DNA from: Bradyrhizobium sp. DOA9
GTDB lineage: Bacteria > Pseudomonadota > Alphaproteobacteria > Rhizobiales > Xanthobacteraceae
Assembly: GCF_000617845.2 (NCBI RefSeq)
Contig: NZ_DF820425.1
Coordinates: forward strand, 3,585,725 to 3,649,724
DNA: 64,000 nt
Reading direction: 5' to 3'
Shown here: piece after piece, positions 1-9,200 of the stretch
Layout of the letters: each line of letters opens with the position of its first letter
Position numbering within the stretch: the stretch's first letter is position 1
Program-made: the position numbers and the translations under genes
Notes under the pieces: generated by a model
What the model was told of the DNA's origin: nothing
The model's input: the letters and a program-made list of their open reading frames with translations, nothing else
Databases searched by the model: none

Positions 1-1338
1 GGGGCGGGCCCGGTCGGCCTCGCAGCCGCCGCTCATGTGCTCGAACGCGGCATGTCCCCGGTCGTGCTCGAAGCCGGACCCGAGGCCGGGCATGCGGTGC
101 GGCAATGGCAGCACGTCCAGCTCTTCTCGCCCTGGGAATACAATGTCGACAAGGCCGCGGCGCGCCTGCTTGCACCGACCGGATGGAATTCGCCGGACCC
201 GAGCTCCTATCCGACCGGCGGCGAACTGATCGAGCGCTATCTTGCGCCGCTCGCAACGCGAACGCCGTTGCGCGAGACGATCCGCAGCTCCAGCCGCGTC
301 ACCGCGATCAGCCGCGCCGGCTTCGACAAGGCGAGGACGAAGGGGCGGGGGCAAGCGCCGTTCGAGATCCGCTACCGGAACGGCAAAGGCGACGAGGTGC
401 TGCACGCCGACGCCGTCATCGACGTCTCCGGCACGTGGTTCTCGCCCAATCCCGCCGGCAGCAACGGTCTGCCGGCGTTCGGCGAACGCGAATGCGCCGG
501 CCGCATCGCCTATGGCATGCCGGCCGTGCGTGGCTCGGCTCGCGACAGATATGCGGGCAAGACCGTGGCCGTGCTCGGCGCCGGCCATTCCGCACTCGGC
601 ACGCTGATCGATCTCGCAGAGCTCGCCGAGGAGGCGCCCGGCACCAGGCCCGTCTGGCTGCTGCGCGGCGAGGATCCGGCAAAGGCCTTCGGCGGCGGCC
701 GCAACGACAAGCTTGCCGCGCGCGGCGAGCTGGGCGCAACCTTCGCCGCGCTCGTGACTGCCGGAAAGATCGCGGTCGAGTCCGGCTTCGCTGTCACGCA
801 CATTTCGGAGCTCGAAGGCCGCCTCAGGATTTCGGCGGGCGCCGGCTCTGCTGCGCGGAGTGTGGTTGCCGACGAGCTGGTGGTGTCGACCGGCTTCCGG
901 CCCGATCTCTCGTTCCTGTCCGAGCTGCGGCTGCGGCTCGATCCCGCGATCGAGGCGCCCCTCGCGCTCGCGCCGCTGATCGATCCCAACGAGCATAGCT
1001 GCGGAACGGTGCGGCCTCACGGCGCGCGCGAGCTGGCGCATGACGAGCCGGGCTTCTATCTCGCCGGCATGAAATCCTACGGCCGCGCGCCGACCTTCCT
1101 GATGATGACCGGCTACGAGCAGGTCCGCTCGATTGCCGCCGACATCGCCGGCGACAAGACGGCCGCGGCGCGGGTCGAGCTCGTGCTGCCGGAGACCGGC
1201 GTCTGCACACGCGGCGGCGTCGAGTCCGCCGCCGCGGCAGGATGCTGCGGCGGTCCGGCCAAGGCCGAACCCTCGGCCTGCTGTGCCGCCGATGAATCCG
1301 CGAAGAAGGCGGGCGGTGCGGGGTGCGGCTGCTCATGA
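1..1338 (+). CDS. FAD/NAD(P)-dependent flavoprotein monooxygenase, cysteine-rich C-terminus (5' truncated)
   Basis: The reading frame is open from base 1, so the gene starts upstream; 445 residues are visible. It opens directly in a dinucleotide-binding loop (GAGPVGLAAA, residues 1-10) and has a second Rossmann loop, GAGHSA, near residue 190, the two-loop plan of FAD- and NAD(P)H-binding monooxygenases. The last 35 residues hold CCGG, a second CC pair and a terminal CGC, a thiol-rich tail suited to binding a soft metal or arsenite. The next gene, an MFS exporter, overlaps its stop by ATGA, so the two are translationally coupled. Flavoproteins beside MFS exporters occur in arsenic clusters (ArsO type); the metalloid role is inferred from the tail and the context, with no ArsR or ArsC in view. 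Confidence 0.8.
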   Translation, partial: GAGPVGLAAAAHVLERGMSPVVLEAGPEAGHAVRQWQHVQLFSPWEYNVDKAAARLLAPTGWNSPDPSSYPTGGELIERYLAPLATRTPLRETIRSSSRVTAISRAGFDKARTKGRGQAPFEIRYRNGKGDEVLHADAVIDVSGTWFSPNPAGSNGLPAFGERECAGRIAYGMPAVRGSARDRYAGKTVAVLGAGHSALGTLIDLAELAEEAPGTRPVWLLRGEDPAKAFGGGRNDKLAARGELGATFAALVTAGKIAVESGFAVTHISELEGRLRISAGAGSAARSVVADELVVSTGFRPDLSFLSELRLRLDPAIEAPLALAPLIDPNEHSCGTVRPHGARELAHDEPGFYLAGMKSYGRAPTFLMMTGYEQVRSIAADIAGDKTAAARVELVLPETGVCTRGGVESAAAAGCCGGPAKAEPSACCAADESAKKAGGAGCGCS

Positions 1339-2510
1339 GCCGAGGCACTGCGAGCCCGCTCACCGTCGTCATCGCGCTCGGCACCGCGCAGACCATCGCG
1401 TGGGCGTCGAGCTACTATCTTCCTGCGATCCTGGCCGCGCCGATCGCGAGCGATCTCGGTCTTGCGCCGACTTACGTCTTCGCAGCGCTGTCGGGCGCGC
1501 TCGTCATCTCCGGCCTGCTTGGTCCGCGCGTTGGGCACGCCATCGATACGTTCGGTGGGCGCAGCATGCTTGCCGTCTCGAACCTCGTTTTCGCCGCTGG
1601 CTTGCTGCTGCTGTCCGTGGCCCATGGCGTAGCGGTGCTGATCGCAGCCTGGACCCTGCTCGGGATCGGCATGGGCATGGGCCTCTATGAAGCCGCGTTC
1701 GCGACGCTTGCGCGCATTTACGGCGCCAATGCGCGACGAACGATCACCGGCATCACCCTGATCGCCGGTTTCGCCAGCACACTCGGCTGGCCGCTCACGA
1801 CCTGGCTCGCCACGGAGTACGGCTGGCGCGCGGCCTGCCAGCTATGGGCGGTGATCCACATCGGCCTTGCCTTGCCGCTCAACCTTGCGCTGCCCCGTGC
1901 CGCTCCATTGCAGCAGGAGGCCGGACCGAGTACGGCCGCAAGCCTGCAATCCGGCCGCCAGAGCGAAACCTTCGCAATGATATTGCTGGCGTACATGTTT
2001 GCGGCCGCGAGCTTTGTCAGCTCCGGCGTCTCGGCCATTCTGCCCACCATGCTGGTCGCGTTCGGCGCCACGCCGGCACAGGCGTTGTTGGCAGGCGCAT
2101 TGGTCGGACCGGCGCAAGTCGGCGCCCGCCTTCTCGAAGCAGGATGGCTTGGCCGGTTTCATCCGCTGCTGTCGGCGAGGCTCGCCATGCTCATGAACCC
2201 GATCGGCGTGCTTGCGCTGGTCGCCGGCGGCCCTTTGCTCGCACCGGTCTTCACGGTGCTGTATGGCGCCGGTAACGGCATCATCACCATTGCCCGTGGT
2301 ACGCTGCCGTTGGCGCTGTTTGGGCCGGTCGGGTTCGGCAGGCGTGTCGGGATGATTTCGCTGCCTTCGCGGGCAACGGGCGCCTTCGCACCCCTTGCGC
2401 TGGGACTGATGGTGGAGCATCTCGGCAGCAACGCGCTCTGGATCAGCGCGCTGGCCTCGGTCTCTGCGTTCTTCGCGCTTCTGCTGCTTCGTGGGGATCA
2501 GACGGCATGA
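1335..2510 (+). CDS. MFS transporter, probably coupled to the flavoprotein
   Basis: A 391-residue protein with about 12 hydrophobic segments and the glycine-rich loops of major facilitator exporters. The ATG at 1335 overlaps the upstream stop codon (ATGA), which is why it is preferred over the GTG at 1323. Overlap with the cysteine-tailed flavoprotein suggests that it exports the product of, or shares a substrate with, that enzyme; an arsenical or other metalloid is the best guess. The sequence alone does not show the substrate. A second, only distantly similar MFS gene follows 33 bases later, so the three genes probably form one operon. Confidence 0.8.
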   Translation: MSRGTASPLTVVIALGTAQTIAWASSYYLPAILAAPIASDLGLAPTYVFAALSGALVISGLLGPRVGHAIDTFGGRSMLAVSNLVFAAGLLLLSVAHGVAVLIAAWTLLGIGMGMGLYEAAFATLARIYGANARRTITGITLIAGFASTLGWPLTTWLATEYGWRAACQLWAVIHIGLALPLNLALPRAAPLQQEAGPSTAASLQSGRQSETFAMILLAYMFAAASFVSSGVSAILPTMLVAFGATPAQALLAGALVGPAQVGARLLEAGWLGRFHPLLSARLAMLMNPIGVLALVAGGPLLAPVFTVLYGAGNGIITIARGTLPLALFGPVGFGRRVGMISLPSRATGAFAPLALGLMVEHLGSNALWISALASVSAFFALLLLRGDQTA

Positions 2511-2543
2511 GTCCCTGTCCGATGGGAGGAGACCATTCGTAGC

Positions 2544-3758
2544 TTGCGCGGCTGGCCGCTGATTGCGGTGATGTGTATCGGCCAGCTCGGCAATCTGCTG
2601 CCGCACGTGACCTTGTCTGCAAATCTCGCCCAGCATCTGATGCCGGCGTGGGGCTTGTCCGCCGCCGAGGGCGGGATGATGGCGAGCGGCTACGCGTTTG
2701 GCTACATGCTGGCGGTGCCCGTGCTCACGACGCTGACCGATCGCATCGACGCACGGCTCGTGCTCCTCTGCGGCTCTGTCGTCAGCGGAGCAGCGACCAT
2801 TGCGTTTGGCATCTTCGCGCAAGGCTTCTGGTCGGGGACCATCATCTGGTCGCTTGCCGGCCTTGGTTTTGCCGGTGCCTACATGCCCGGGCTCAAGGCC
2901 CTGACGGACCGGTTGCCCGCCGGCGACAGCTCGCGGGCGGTCACGCTCTACACGTCGAGCTTCTCGGTGGGCGTCGGCCTGTCGTTCCTGATCGCGCAAG
3001 TCCTCGCCGACGGTTGGGGATGGCGGACCGCGTTCTACGTGACCGGCATCGGTCCCGTCGCGATGGTGGTGGCGTGTCTCTTGATCGAGAGCCGCAGTCC
3101 CGCGCCAAGGGCAGGACGCCTTTTGAATTTTGCGCCGGTTTTCGCCAACCGCGAGGCACTCGGCTACATCTTCGGCTACGGCGCGCACTGCTTCGAGCTC
3201 TACGGCATTCGCACCTGGCTGGTCGGCTTCTGGACTTACGTCGTGGTGCATCAGGGCGCGCCCTCATGGCTGAGCCCGGTCCTGATGAGCTTCTGTTTTG
3301 CAGTGATCTCCATGCCGGCCAGCATCCTCGGCAACGAGGCCGCACTGAAGTTCGGGCGACATCGGGCGATCACGGTGGTGATGATCGCCTCGGCCTGCGT
3401 TGCGCTCGTCATCGGCCTGAATGCGACGGCTCCGGCTTGGGTGCTGGCGCTGCTGCTGATGATCTATGGCCTGACGGTGCCGGCGGATTCCGGTGCGTTG
3501 ACCGCCGGCATGTCGGCTGCAGCCGTCTCGGAGCATCGCGGGGCGACTCTGGCCCTGCATTCGACCGTCGGGTTCGGCTTGTCGGCGATCGGAGCCTGGG
3601 GAACCGGGGTTGCCCTCGATGCCGGTGGCGGTCCTGAGAGTGCAGAGGGCTGGTTGCTGGCCTTCATCGTGCTCGCGGCGGGGATCGCAGTCGGTCCGCT
3701 CGCGTTGCTATGGTCGCGGGCGGCGCGGTCCGACGAGCTGGTATCGCGGTCGCAATAA
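2544..3758 (+). CDS. MFS transporter
   Basis: A 404-residue polytopic protein with the typical two-times-six helix plan; the first helix begins almost at the start. The likely start is TTG at 2544, 12 bases after the purine-rich GGGAGGAG at 2524-2531; no in-frame ATG fits better, because a TAG in the other frame closes the ATG-led alternative. The gene follows the first MFS gene closely and probably shares its transcript. CynX/NimT-like or multidrug exporters are the nearest families by general look. The substrate is unknown. The 150 bases downstream hold the promoter of the copper cluster. Confidence 0.75.
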   Translation: MRGWPLIAVMCIGQLGNLLPHVTLSANLAQHLMPAWGLSAAEGGMMASGYAFGYMLAVPVLTTLTDRIDARLVLLCGSVVSGAATIAFGIFAQGFWSGTIIWSLAGLGFAGAYMPGLKALTDRLPAGDSSRAVTLYTSSFSVGVGLSFLIAQVLADGWGWRTAFYVTGIGPVAMVVACLLIESRSPAPRAGRLLNFAPVFANREALGYIFGYGAHCFELYGIRTWLVGFWTYVVVHQGAPSWLSPVLMSFCFAVISMPASILGNEAALKFGRHRAITVVMIASACVALVIGLNATAPAWVLALLLMIYGLTVPADSGALTAGMSAAAVSEHRGATLALHSTVGFGLSAIGAWGTGVALDAGGGPESAEGWLLAFIVLAAGIAVGPLALLWSRAARSDELVSRSQ

Positions 3759-3814
3759 GCGAGCAAGCTGCGGGCGATCGGCCTGACAGGCCTCGGAGCC
3801 TCGGTCACGAATGC

Positions 3815-3828
3815 TTGACCCGGATCAA
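3815..3828 (+). promoter_or_regulatory. FNR/FixK-type box upstream of the copper-export cluster
   Basis: TTGACCCGGATCAA fits TTGA-N6-TCAA, the half-site pattern of FNR/Anr/FixK proteins. A -10-like TATGTT lies at 3850-3855, which puts the expected +1 near 3862 and the box centre near -41, the class II activator position. The first downstream ATG is at 3909. Confidence 0.6.
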
Positions 3829-3908
3829 AGAATGCTTTCGGCCGCAGACTATGTTACTCAGGCTGCGCTGCGGTTCAAAAAGGTATCCAAAAGGTTAAAT
3901 CGCGTTTG

Positions 3909-4271
3909 ATGCGGATCGTTCGGACCATCCTGGCATTCGCCATCGCCATATCCCTGGCGATGCTGCCGGCTGGCGCGTCCGCTTCCAGCCTCGCGATGTC
4001 GTCGGGTGATATGCCGGCGGCCATGCAGGCCGGCGGCGACGGCGATATGTCGATGCACGATTGTTGTCCCGACATGAAGGGCACGGGCTCCGATACCGGC
4101 TACGCGTGCGGGATGGGCTTCTGCTGTGTCGGCGGCACCGTCGCACTTGCGGACGTTCGTCCCCTCGCATTCGAATTCCTTGCCGTCGCGGCAGCGGAAA
4201 CGGCTATTCCCGCCGATCAGGTCGTCGCCTCGCGCGGCGGCAGTCCTCCCTTCCGGCCTCCTCGAATCTGA
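3909..4271 (+). CDS. Small periplasmic Met/Cys-rich protein of unknown function, metal-linked
   Basis: A 120-residue protein with a clear Sec signal peptide (residues 1-25, ending in an Ala-rich stretch). The mature part carries many Met residues, an MHDCC motif and a CGMGFCC motif, giving clustered soft-metal ligands; the C-terminus ends in a Pro/Arg-rich PPFRPPRI. ATG 3909 is used; the TTG at 3906 is directly before it. The tail resembles small DUF2946-like proteins found beside copper genes, but this was not searched. It is the first gene after the FNR-type box and precedes the FixH-like, CusB and CusA genes, so a periplasmic copper-binding or -sensing role is inferred. Confidence 0.65.
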   Translation: MRIVRTILAFAIAISLAMLPAGASASSLAMSSGDMPAAMQAGGDGDMSMHDCCPDMKGTGSDTGYACGMGFCCVGGTVALADVRPLAFEFLAVAAAETAIPADQVVASRGGSPPFRPPRI

Positions 4272-4368
4272 TCTCCGTAAAAGACGCGCGCGGGCGGGCC
4301 TCGCGCGACGATGACTGATGTGCGCGTTCCCCGCGTCACGGTCGAGATCAATTCATGAGGACAGGACA

Positions 4369-4761
4369 ATGCTATCCAAGTTCAGCACTGCGGCTGTTGC
4401 CGCCACCCTTTCGCTCGCCGCCACGGCCGCGATTGCAGGCGCCGGCGATTACGCCTTCGAGCCGGTCAATCCCGAGATGAAGAAGGGCGACGACGTCACG
4501 CTCGCCGTTCGCTTGACCAACAAGCAGACCGGCAAGCCGGTGCTTGATGTCGTCATCTTCAAGACGCGCGTGGACATGGCTCCCGACGGCATGGCCGAGA
4601 TGGAATCGGCGGTCGCGCCGCTACCGTCCAAGGAGCCGGGCGTCTATGCCTTCAAGACGGACCTGCCGATGGCCGGCCGCTACCAGGTGACGCTCTCGGC
4701 GAAGGTGCAGGGCGAGGCTGAGACGGTCACCGGCAAGGTCATCGTCAAGGCGATCAAGTGA
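4369..4761 (+). CDS. FixH/YtkA-like periplasmic protein
   Basis: A 130-residue protein with a signal peptide (cleavage near residue 22) and one compact Ig-like beta domain. It contains the pattern of the FixH/YtkA-like family: a region beginning near residue 35 (KKGDDVTLAVRL), a central Met-containing stretch, and a GRYQVTLSAKV strand near the end. The ATG at 4369 has an upstream AGGA; an in-frame start at 4318 would disturb the signal peptide. FixH-like domains accompany copper delivery and export, and this copy sits just before cusBA. Probable role: periplasmic accessory protein of the copper exporter. Confidence 0.7.
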   Translation: MLSKFSTAAVAATLSLAATAAIAGAGDYAFEPVNPEMKKGDDVTLAVRLTNKQTGKPVLDVVIFKTRVDMAPDGMAEMESAVAPLPSKEPGVYAFKTDLPMAGRYQVTLSAKVQGEAETVTGKVIVKAIK

Positions 4762-4764
4762 GCT

Positions 4765-4791
4765 TTCGGGCGCCGCCGGGTGGCGCCCGAA
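4765..4791 (+). terminator. Strong hairpin between the FixH-like gene and cusB
   Basis: TTCGGGCGCC and GGCGCCCGAA form a perfect 10-bp stem with a 7-base loop, followed by CTTCTCTGT, which is only weakly U-rich. It starts 4 bases after a stop codon and may attenuate transcription into cusBA or protect the 3' end of the upstream message. Confidence 0.5.
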
Positions 4792-4841
4792 CTTCTCTGT
4801 CCCATTCACATGGACGCGCGCTCCGAGCGCGCGAAACAACC

Positions 4842-6260
4842 ATGAAGACGTTGCGTCTCTTGACGACTCTCGCTCTCGGCGGTGGCCTCGCCCTTGGCGC
4901 GTACTGGTCCTCGAACGAGGGGCGCTGGTCCGTCCATGCCGAGGTGACCCCCGCTGCGGCGCCAGCGGACCGGGCTCCGCTCTACTATCGCGATCCGAGC
5001 GGTGCGCCGCTTTGGTCGGCCGGGCCGAGGAAGGATGACCGCGGGCGGGACTATCTGCCGGTCTATGATGACGACAAGGCCGCCCCGGCGGAGCCGCAGC
5101 CACCCCAGGCGGCTTCATCGCGAAAAATCCTCTACTACCGCAATCCGATGGGACTGCCCGACACCTCGCCGGCGCCGAAGAAGGACCCGATGGGGATGAA
5201 CTATGTCCCGGTCTACGAAGGCGACGCCGATGACGGCACGGTGAAGCTGTCGCCCGGCAAGATCCAGCGCAGCGGCGTGAAGTCCGAGCCGGTGGCGCGG
5301 CGACCGGTCCGGGTCCTGGTCAAGGCACCCGGCACGATCCAATTGGACGAGCGCCGCGTCTCGGTGATCGCGATGCGCGCCGAGAGCTTCGTGCAGAAGA
5401 TCGCGGACGTCACCACCGGCTCCCGCGTCAAGGCCGGCCAGCCGCTGATGGAGATCTACAGCTCGGCGGTCGCCTCCGCGGCGGCGGAATATCTCGCGAC
5501 CATCACCTCCAGGACCGTCGGCGGTGTCGAGATCTACGGACGCGGCTCGCGGCAACGGCTGATCAATCTCGACGTCCCCGACCGGGTGATCGCCGAGATG
5601 GAGAAAACCCACGTCGCGCCCGTCACCATCCACTGGTCGGCGCCGCGCGACGGAATCGTGCTCGAGCGCAACGCGATCGAAGGCATGCGCGCCAATCCCG
5701 GCGACGTGCTGTTCCGCATCGCCGATACCTCGCTGGTCTGGGCGCTGGTCGACGTCGCCGAGCGCGATCTCGGCAACATCGCGGTCGGGCAGTCCGTCGC
5801 GGTGCGCGCGCGCAGCTTCCCCGGCCGAAGCTTCACCGGCAAGATCGCGGTGATCTATCCGCAGGTGAATCGCGAAACCCGGACGGTGCGCGTCCGCATC
5901 GAGCTCGCCAATCCAGATGCGATGCTGCTGCCGGACATGTATGTCGACGCCGACGTCGACACGGCGGACAGCGCGCCCGTCCTGGCGATCCAGGACAGCG
6001 CCGTGCTCGACACCGGCACGCGGCAGGCCGTCCTCGTCGACAAGGGGGACGGGCGCTTCGAGCCGCGCGAGGTGAAGCTCGGCCGGCGCGGCGGCGGCTT
6101 GATCGAGGTGCGGGACGGCCTTGCCGAAGGCGAGGCGGTGGTCACGTCCGCCAACTTCCTGATCGATGCGGAAAGCAACCTGAAGGCCGCGCTGAAAGGC
6201 TTTGCCGAGGCGGCGCCTCAAGCCCCTGACGCCGGCCATGCGACGGGAGAGCATAAATGA
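4842..6260 (+). CDS. cusB: CusB-like periplasmic adaptor (membrane fusion) protein
   Basis: A 472-residue adaptor of an RND heavy-metal exporter. After an N-terminal membrane anchor (residues 5-22) come two related metal-binding segments of about 30 residues, at 48-78 and 98-127; the second keeps the full YYRNPMG...KKDPMGMNYVPVY pattern, the first is degenerate and lacks most Met. Then come the barrel-sandwich and beta-barrel domains (roughly 150-440). The chosen ATG gives a proper anchor; an in-frame ATG at 4758 lies before the hairpin at 4765-4791 and is unlikely. The stop overlaps the cusA start (ATGA). It would link the CusA pump to an outer-membrane channel; no CusC/TolC gene is in the window. 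Confidence 0.88.
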   Translation: MKTLRLLTTLALGGGLALGAYWSSNEGRWSVHAEVTPAAAPADRAPLYYRDPSGAPLWSAGPRKDDRGRDYLPVYDDDKAAPAEPQPPQAASSRKILYYRNPMGLPDTSPAPKKDPMGMNYVPVYEGDADDGTVKLSPGKIQRSGVKSEPVARRPVRVLVKAPGTIQLDERRVSVIAMRAESFVQKIADVTTGSRVKAGQPLMEIYSSAVASAAAEYLATITSRTVGGVEIYGRGSRQRLINLDVPDRVIAEMEKTHVAPVTIHWSAPRDGIVLERNAIEGMRANPGDVLFRIADTSLVWALVDVAERDLGNIAVGQSVAVRARSFPGRSFTGKIAVIYPQVNRETRTVRVRIELANPDAMLLPDMYVDADVDTADSAPVLAIQDSAVLDTGTRQAVLVDKGDGRFEPREVKLGRRGGGLIEVRDGLAEGEAVVTSANFLIDAESNLKAALKGFAEAAPQAPDAGHATGEHK

Positions 6261-9200
6261 TCGCCCGCATCATCGCCTGGTCGGCGCGCAACCTGCTGCT
6301 GGTGCTGTTCGGCACCGGCTTTGCGGCCGCCGCCGGCCTCTACGCGCTGCTTCATTTGCCGCTGGATGCGATCCCCGACCTCTCGGACACGCAGGTCATC
6401 GTCTACACCGAATATCCCGGCCAGGCGCCGCAGGTGATCGAGGACCAGGTCACCTATCCCTTGACGACGGCGATGCTGACCGTGCCGAAATCGAAGGTGG
6501 TGCGCGGCTTCTCCTTCTTCGGCGTGTCGTTCGTCTACGTGATCTTCGAGGACGGCACCGACATCTATTGGGCGCGCTCGCGCGTGATGGAGTTCCTGAA
6601 CAGCGCCACGTCGCGGCTTCCCGCCGGCGTCATCCCGACCATCGGGCCCGATGCGACCGGCGTCGGCTGGGTCTACCAATACGCCGTGATGTCGAAGGAA
6701 CTGAATCTCGCCGAGACGCGCACGATCCAGGACTGGAACCTGAAATTTGCGCTGGCCAAGGCCGAAGGCGTCGCCGAGGTCGCCAGCATCGGCGGCTTCG
6801 TCAAGCAGTACAACGTGGTGCTCGATCCGCAGCGCATGCGCGACCGCGGCATCAGCATGCAGAAGATCCGGGAGGCGATCCGCGCCAGCAATGCCGACGT
6901 CGGCGGCCGCACGGTCGAGCTGTCGGAGTTTGAATACGTCATTCGCGGCAAGGGCTATATCAAGGGCATCGACGATCTCGGCAACATCGTGCTGAAGACC
7001 AGCAACGGCACGCCGGTGCTGCTGCGGGACGTCGCCAATGTCGAGCTCGGGCCGGACGAGCGGCGCGGCATTGCCGAGCTGAACGGCGAGGGTGAGGTTG
7101 CGAGCGGCATCGTGCTGCAGCGCTTCGGCGTCAACGCGCTCGACGTCATCGAGAACGTCAGGAAGCGCTTCAAGGAGATCGCGAGCAGCCTGCCGAAGTC
7201 CGTCGAGATCGTCCCGGTCTACGACCGCTCCGGCCTGATCTATTCGGCGATCGACACGCTCAAGCACACCCTGTTCGAGGAGAGCATCGTCGTCGCGATG
7301 GTCTGCATCGTGTTCCTGCTCCATGTCCGCAGCGCGCTGGTCGCGATCCTGATGCTGCCGGTCGGCGTGCTGATGGCGTTCGGCGCCATGAAGCTGCTGG
7401 GCCTCGGATCCAACATCATGAGCCTCGGCGGCATCGCGATCGCGATCGGCGCCATGGTGGATGCGGCGATCGTCATGATCGAGAATGCGCACAAGCACCT
7501 CGAGCGCGCCGAGCCCGGTCAGTCGCGCGTCCAGATCCTGATCGATGCGGCATCCGAAGTCGGGCCGGCGCTGTTCTTCAGCCTGCTCATCATCACCGTC
7601 TCGTTCATGCCGATCTTCACGCTGGAATCGCAGGAGGGGCGGCTGTTCAGCCCGCTGGCGTTCACCAAGACCTTCGCGATGGCGGCCGCGGCCCTGTTGT
7701 CCGTCACCTTGGTGCCGGCGCTGATGGTGATCTTCGTCCGCGGCCGGATCGTTCCCGAGGGCAAGAACGTCATCAACCGCTTCCTGATCTGGATTTACCG
7801 CCCCGTCATCAAGGGCGTGCTGCGCGCCAAGACGCTGGTGATCCTGGCCTCGCTCGTCGTGCTCGCCGTCACGATCTGGCCGGCGCGGCAGCTCGGCACC
7901 GAGTTCATGCCGAGCCTGAACGAGGGCACGCTGCTCTACATGCCGACCACGCTGCCCGGCATCTCCGTGACCAAGGCGGCCGAGCTGATGCAGACGCAGG
8001 ACCGCATCATCAAGTCGTTCCCGGAGGTCTCCTCGGTCTACGGCAAGGCGGGACGGGCGGCGACCGCGACCGATCCGGCGCCGACCGAGATGTTCGAGAC
8101 GGTGGTCAGCCTGAAGCCGAAGGAGCTTTGGCGCCCTGGCGTCACCGTCGACACCCTGATCGCGGAGATGGACAAGGCGCTGCAGTTTCCGGGCGTCTCC
8201 AACGCCTGGACCATGCCGATCAAGGCGCGCATCGATATGCTGTCCACCGGCATCCGCACGCCCGTCGGGGTCAAGGTGATGGGCACCGACCTCGTCGAGA
8301 TCGACCGGCTGGCCAAGCAGGTCGAACGCGTGATCAAGGCGGTCCCGGGCACCGCATCGGCCTACGCCGAGCGCGGCATCGGCGGCTACTATCTCGAGAT
8401 CGTCCCGGATCGCGAGGCGCTCGCCCGCTATGGCATCCTGATCCAGGACGTCCAGGACACCATCGCGGCCGCGCTCGGCGGCCAGACGGTCACGACGACG
8501 GTGGAGGGGCGGCAGCGCTTTTCGGTGAACATGCGCTATCCGCGCGACCTGCGCGACAATCCCAAGGCGATCGCCGGCGACATCCTGGTGCCGATGCCCG
8601 CAGGCGGCGCGGTGCCGCTCGGCGAGGTCGCGAAGGTCGAGCCGGCGCGGGGACCGACCTCGATCCGCACCGAGAACGGCCAGCTCGCGACCTACGTCTA
8701 CGTCGATATCCGCGATCGCGACATCGGCAGCTACGTCGCCGATGCGCAGCGCGCCGTGACCGACAGCATCCAGTTCCCGGCGGGATATTACGTGGTCTGG
8801 AGCGGCCAGTACGAATATCTCCAGCGCGCCGCGGCGCGCCTGAAGATCGTGGTGCCGGTGACGCTGACGATCATCTTCCTGCTGCTCTACCTGAATTTCA
8901 GGGCCATGACCGAAACCCTCATCGTCATGCTGTCGCTGCCCTTCGCGCTGGTCGGCGGCATCTGGATGATGTGGTGGCTCGGCTTCAACCTGTCGGTCGC
9001 CGTCGCCGTCGGCTTCATCGCGCTCGCCGGCGTCGCCGCCGAAACCGGCGTCGTGATGCTGATCTACCTCGAGCATGCCCTGGCCGAGATGAAGGCGACG
9101 TGCAGTGCCGAGGGCAGGGGCCTCACCCGGGAGGATCTCCACGAGGCCATCATGGTGGGCGCGGTCGAGCGCGTCCGTCCCAAGATGATGACGGTCGTCG

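Noticed and set aside
1842..3251. A 469-codon open frame on the minus strand
   Set aside because: It is antisense to the two MFS genes and has no fold or plausible ribosome site.
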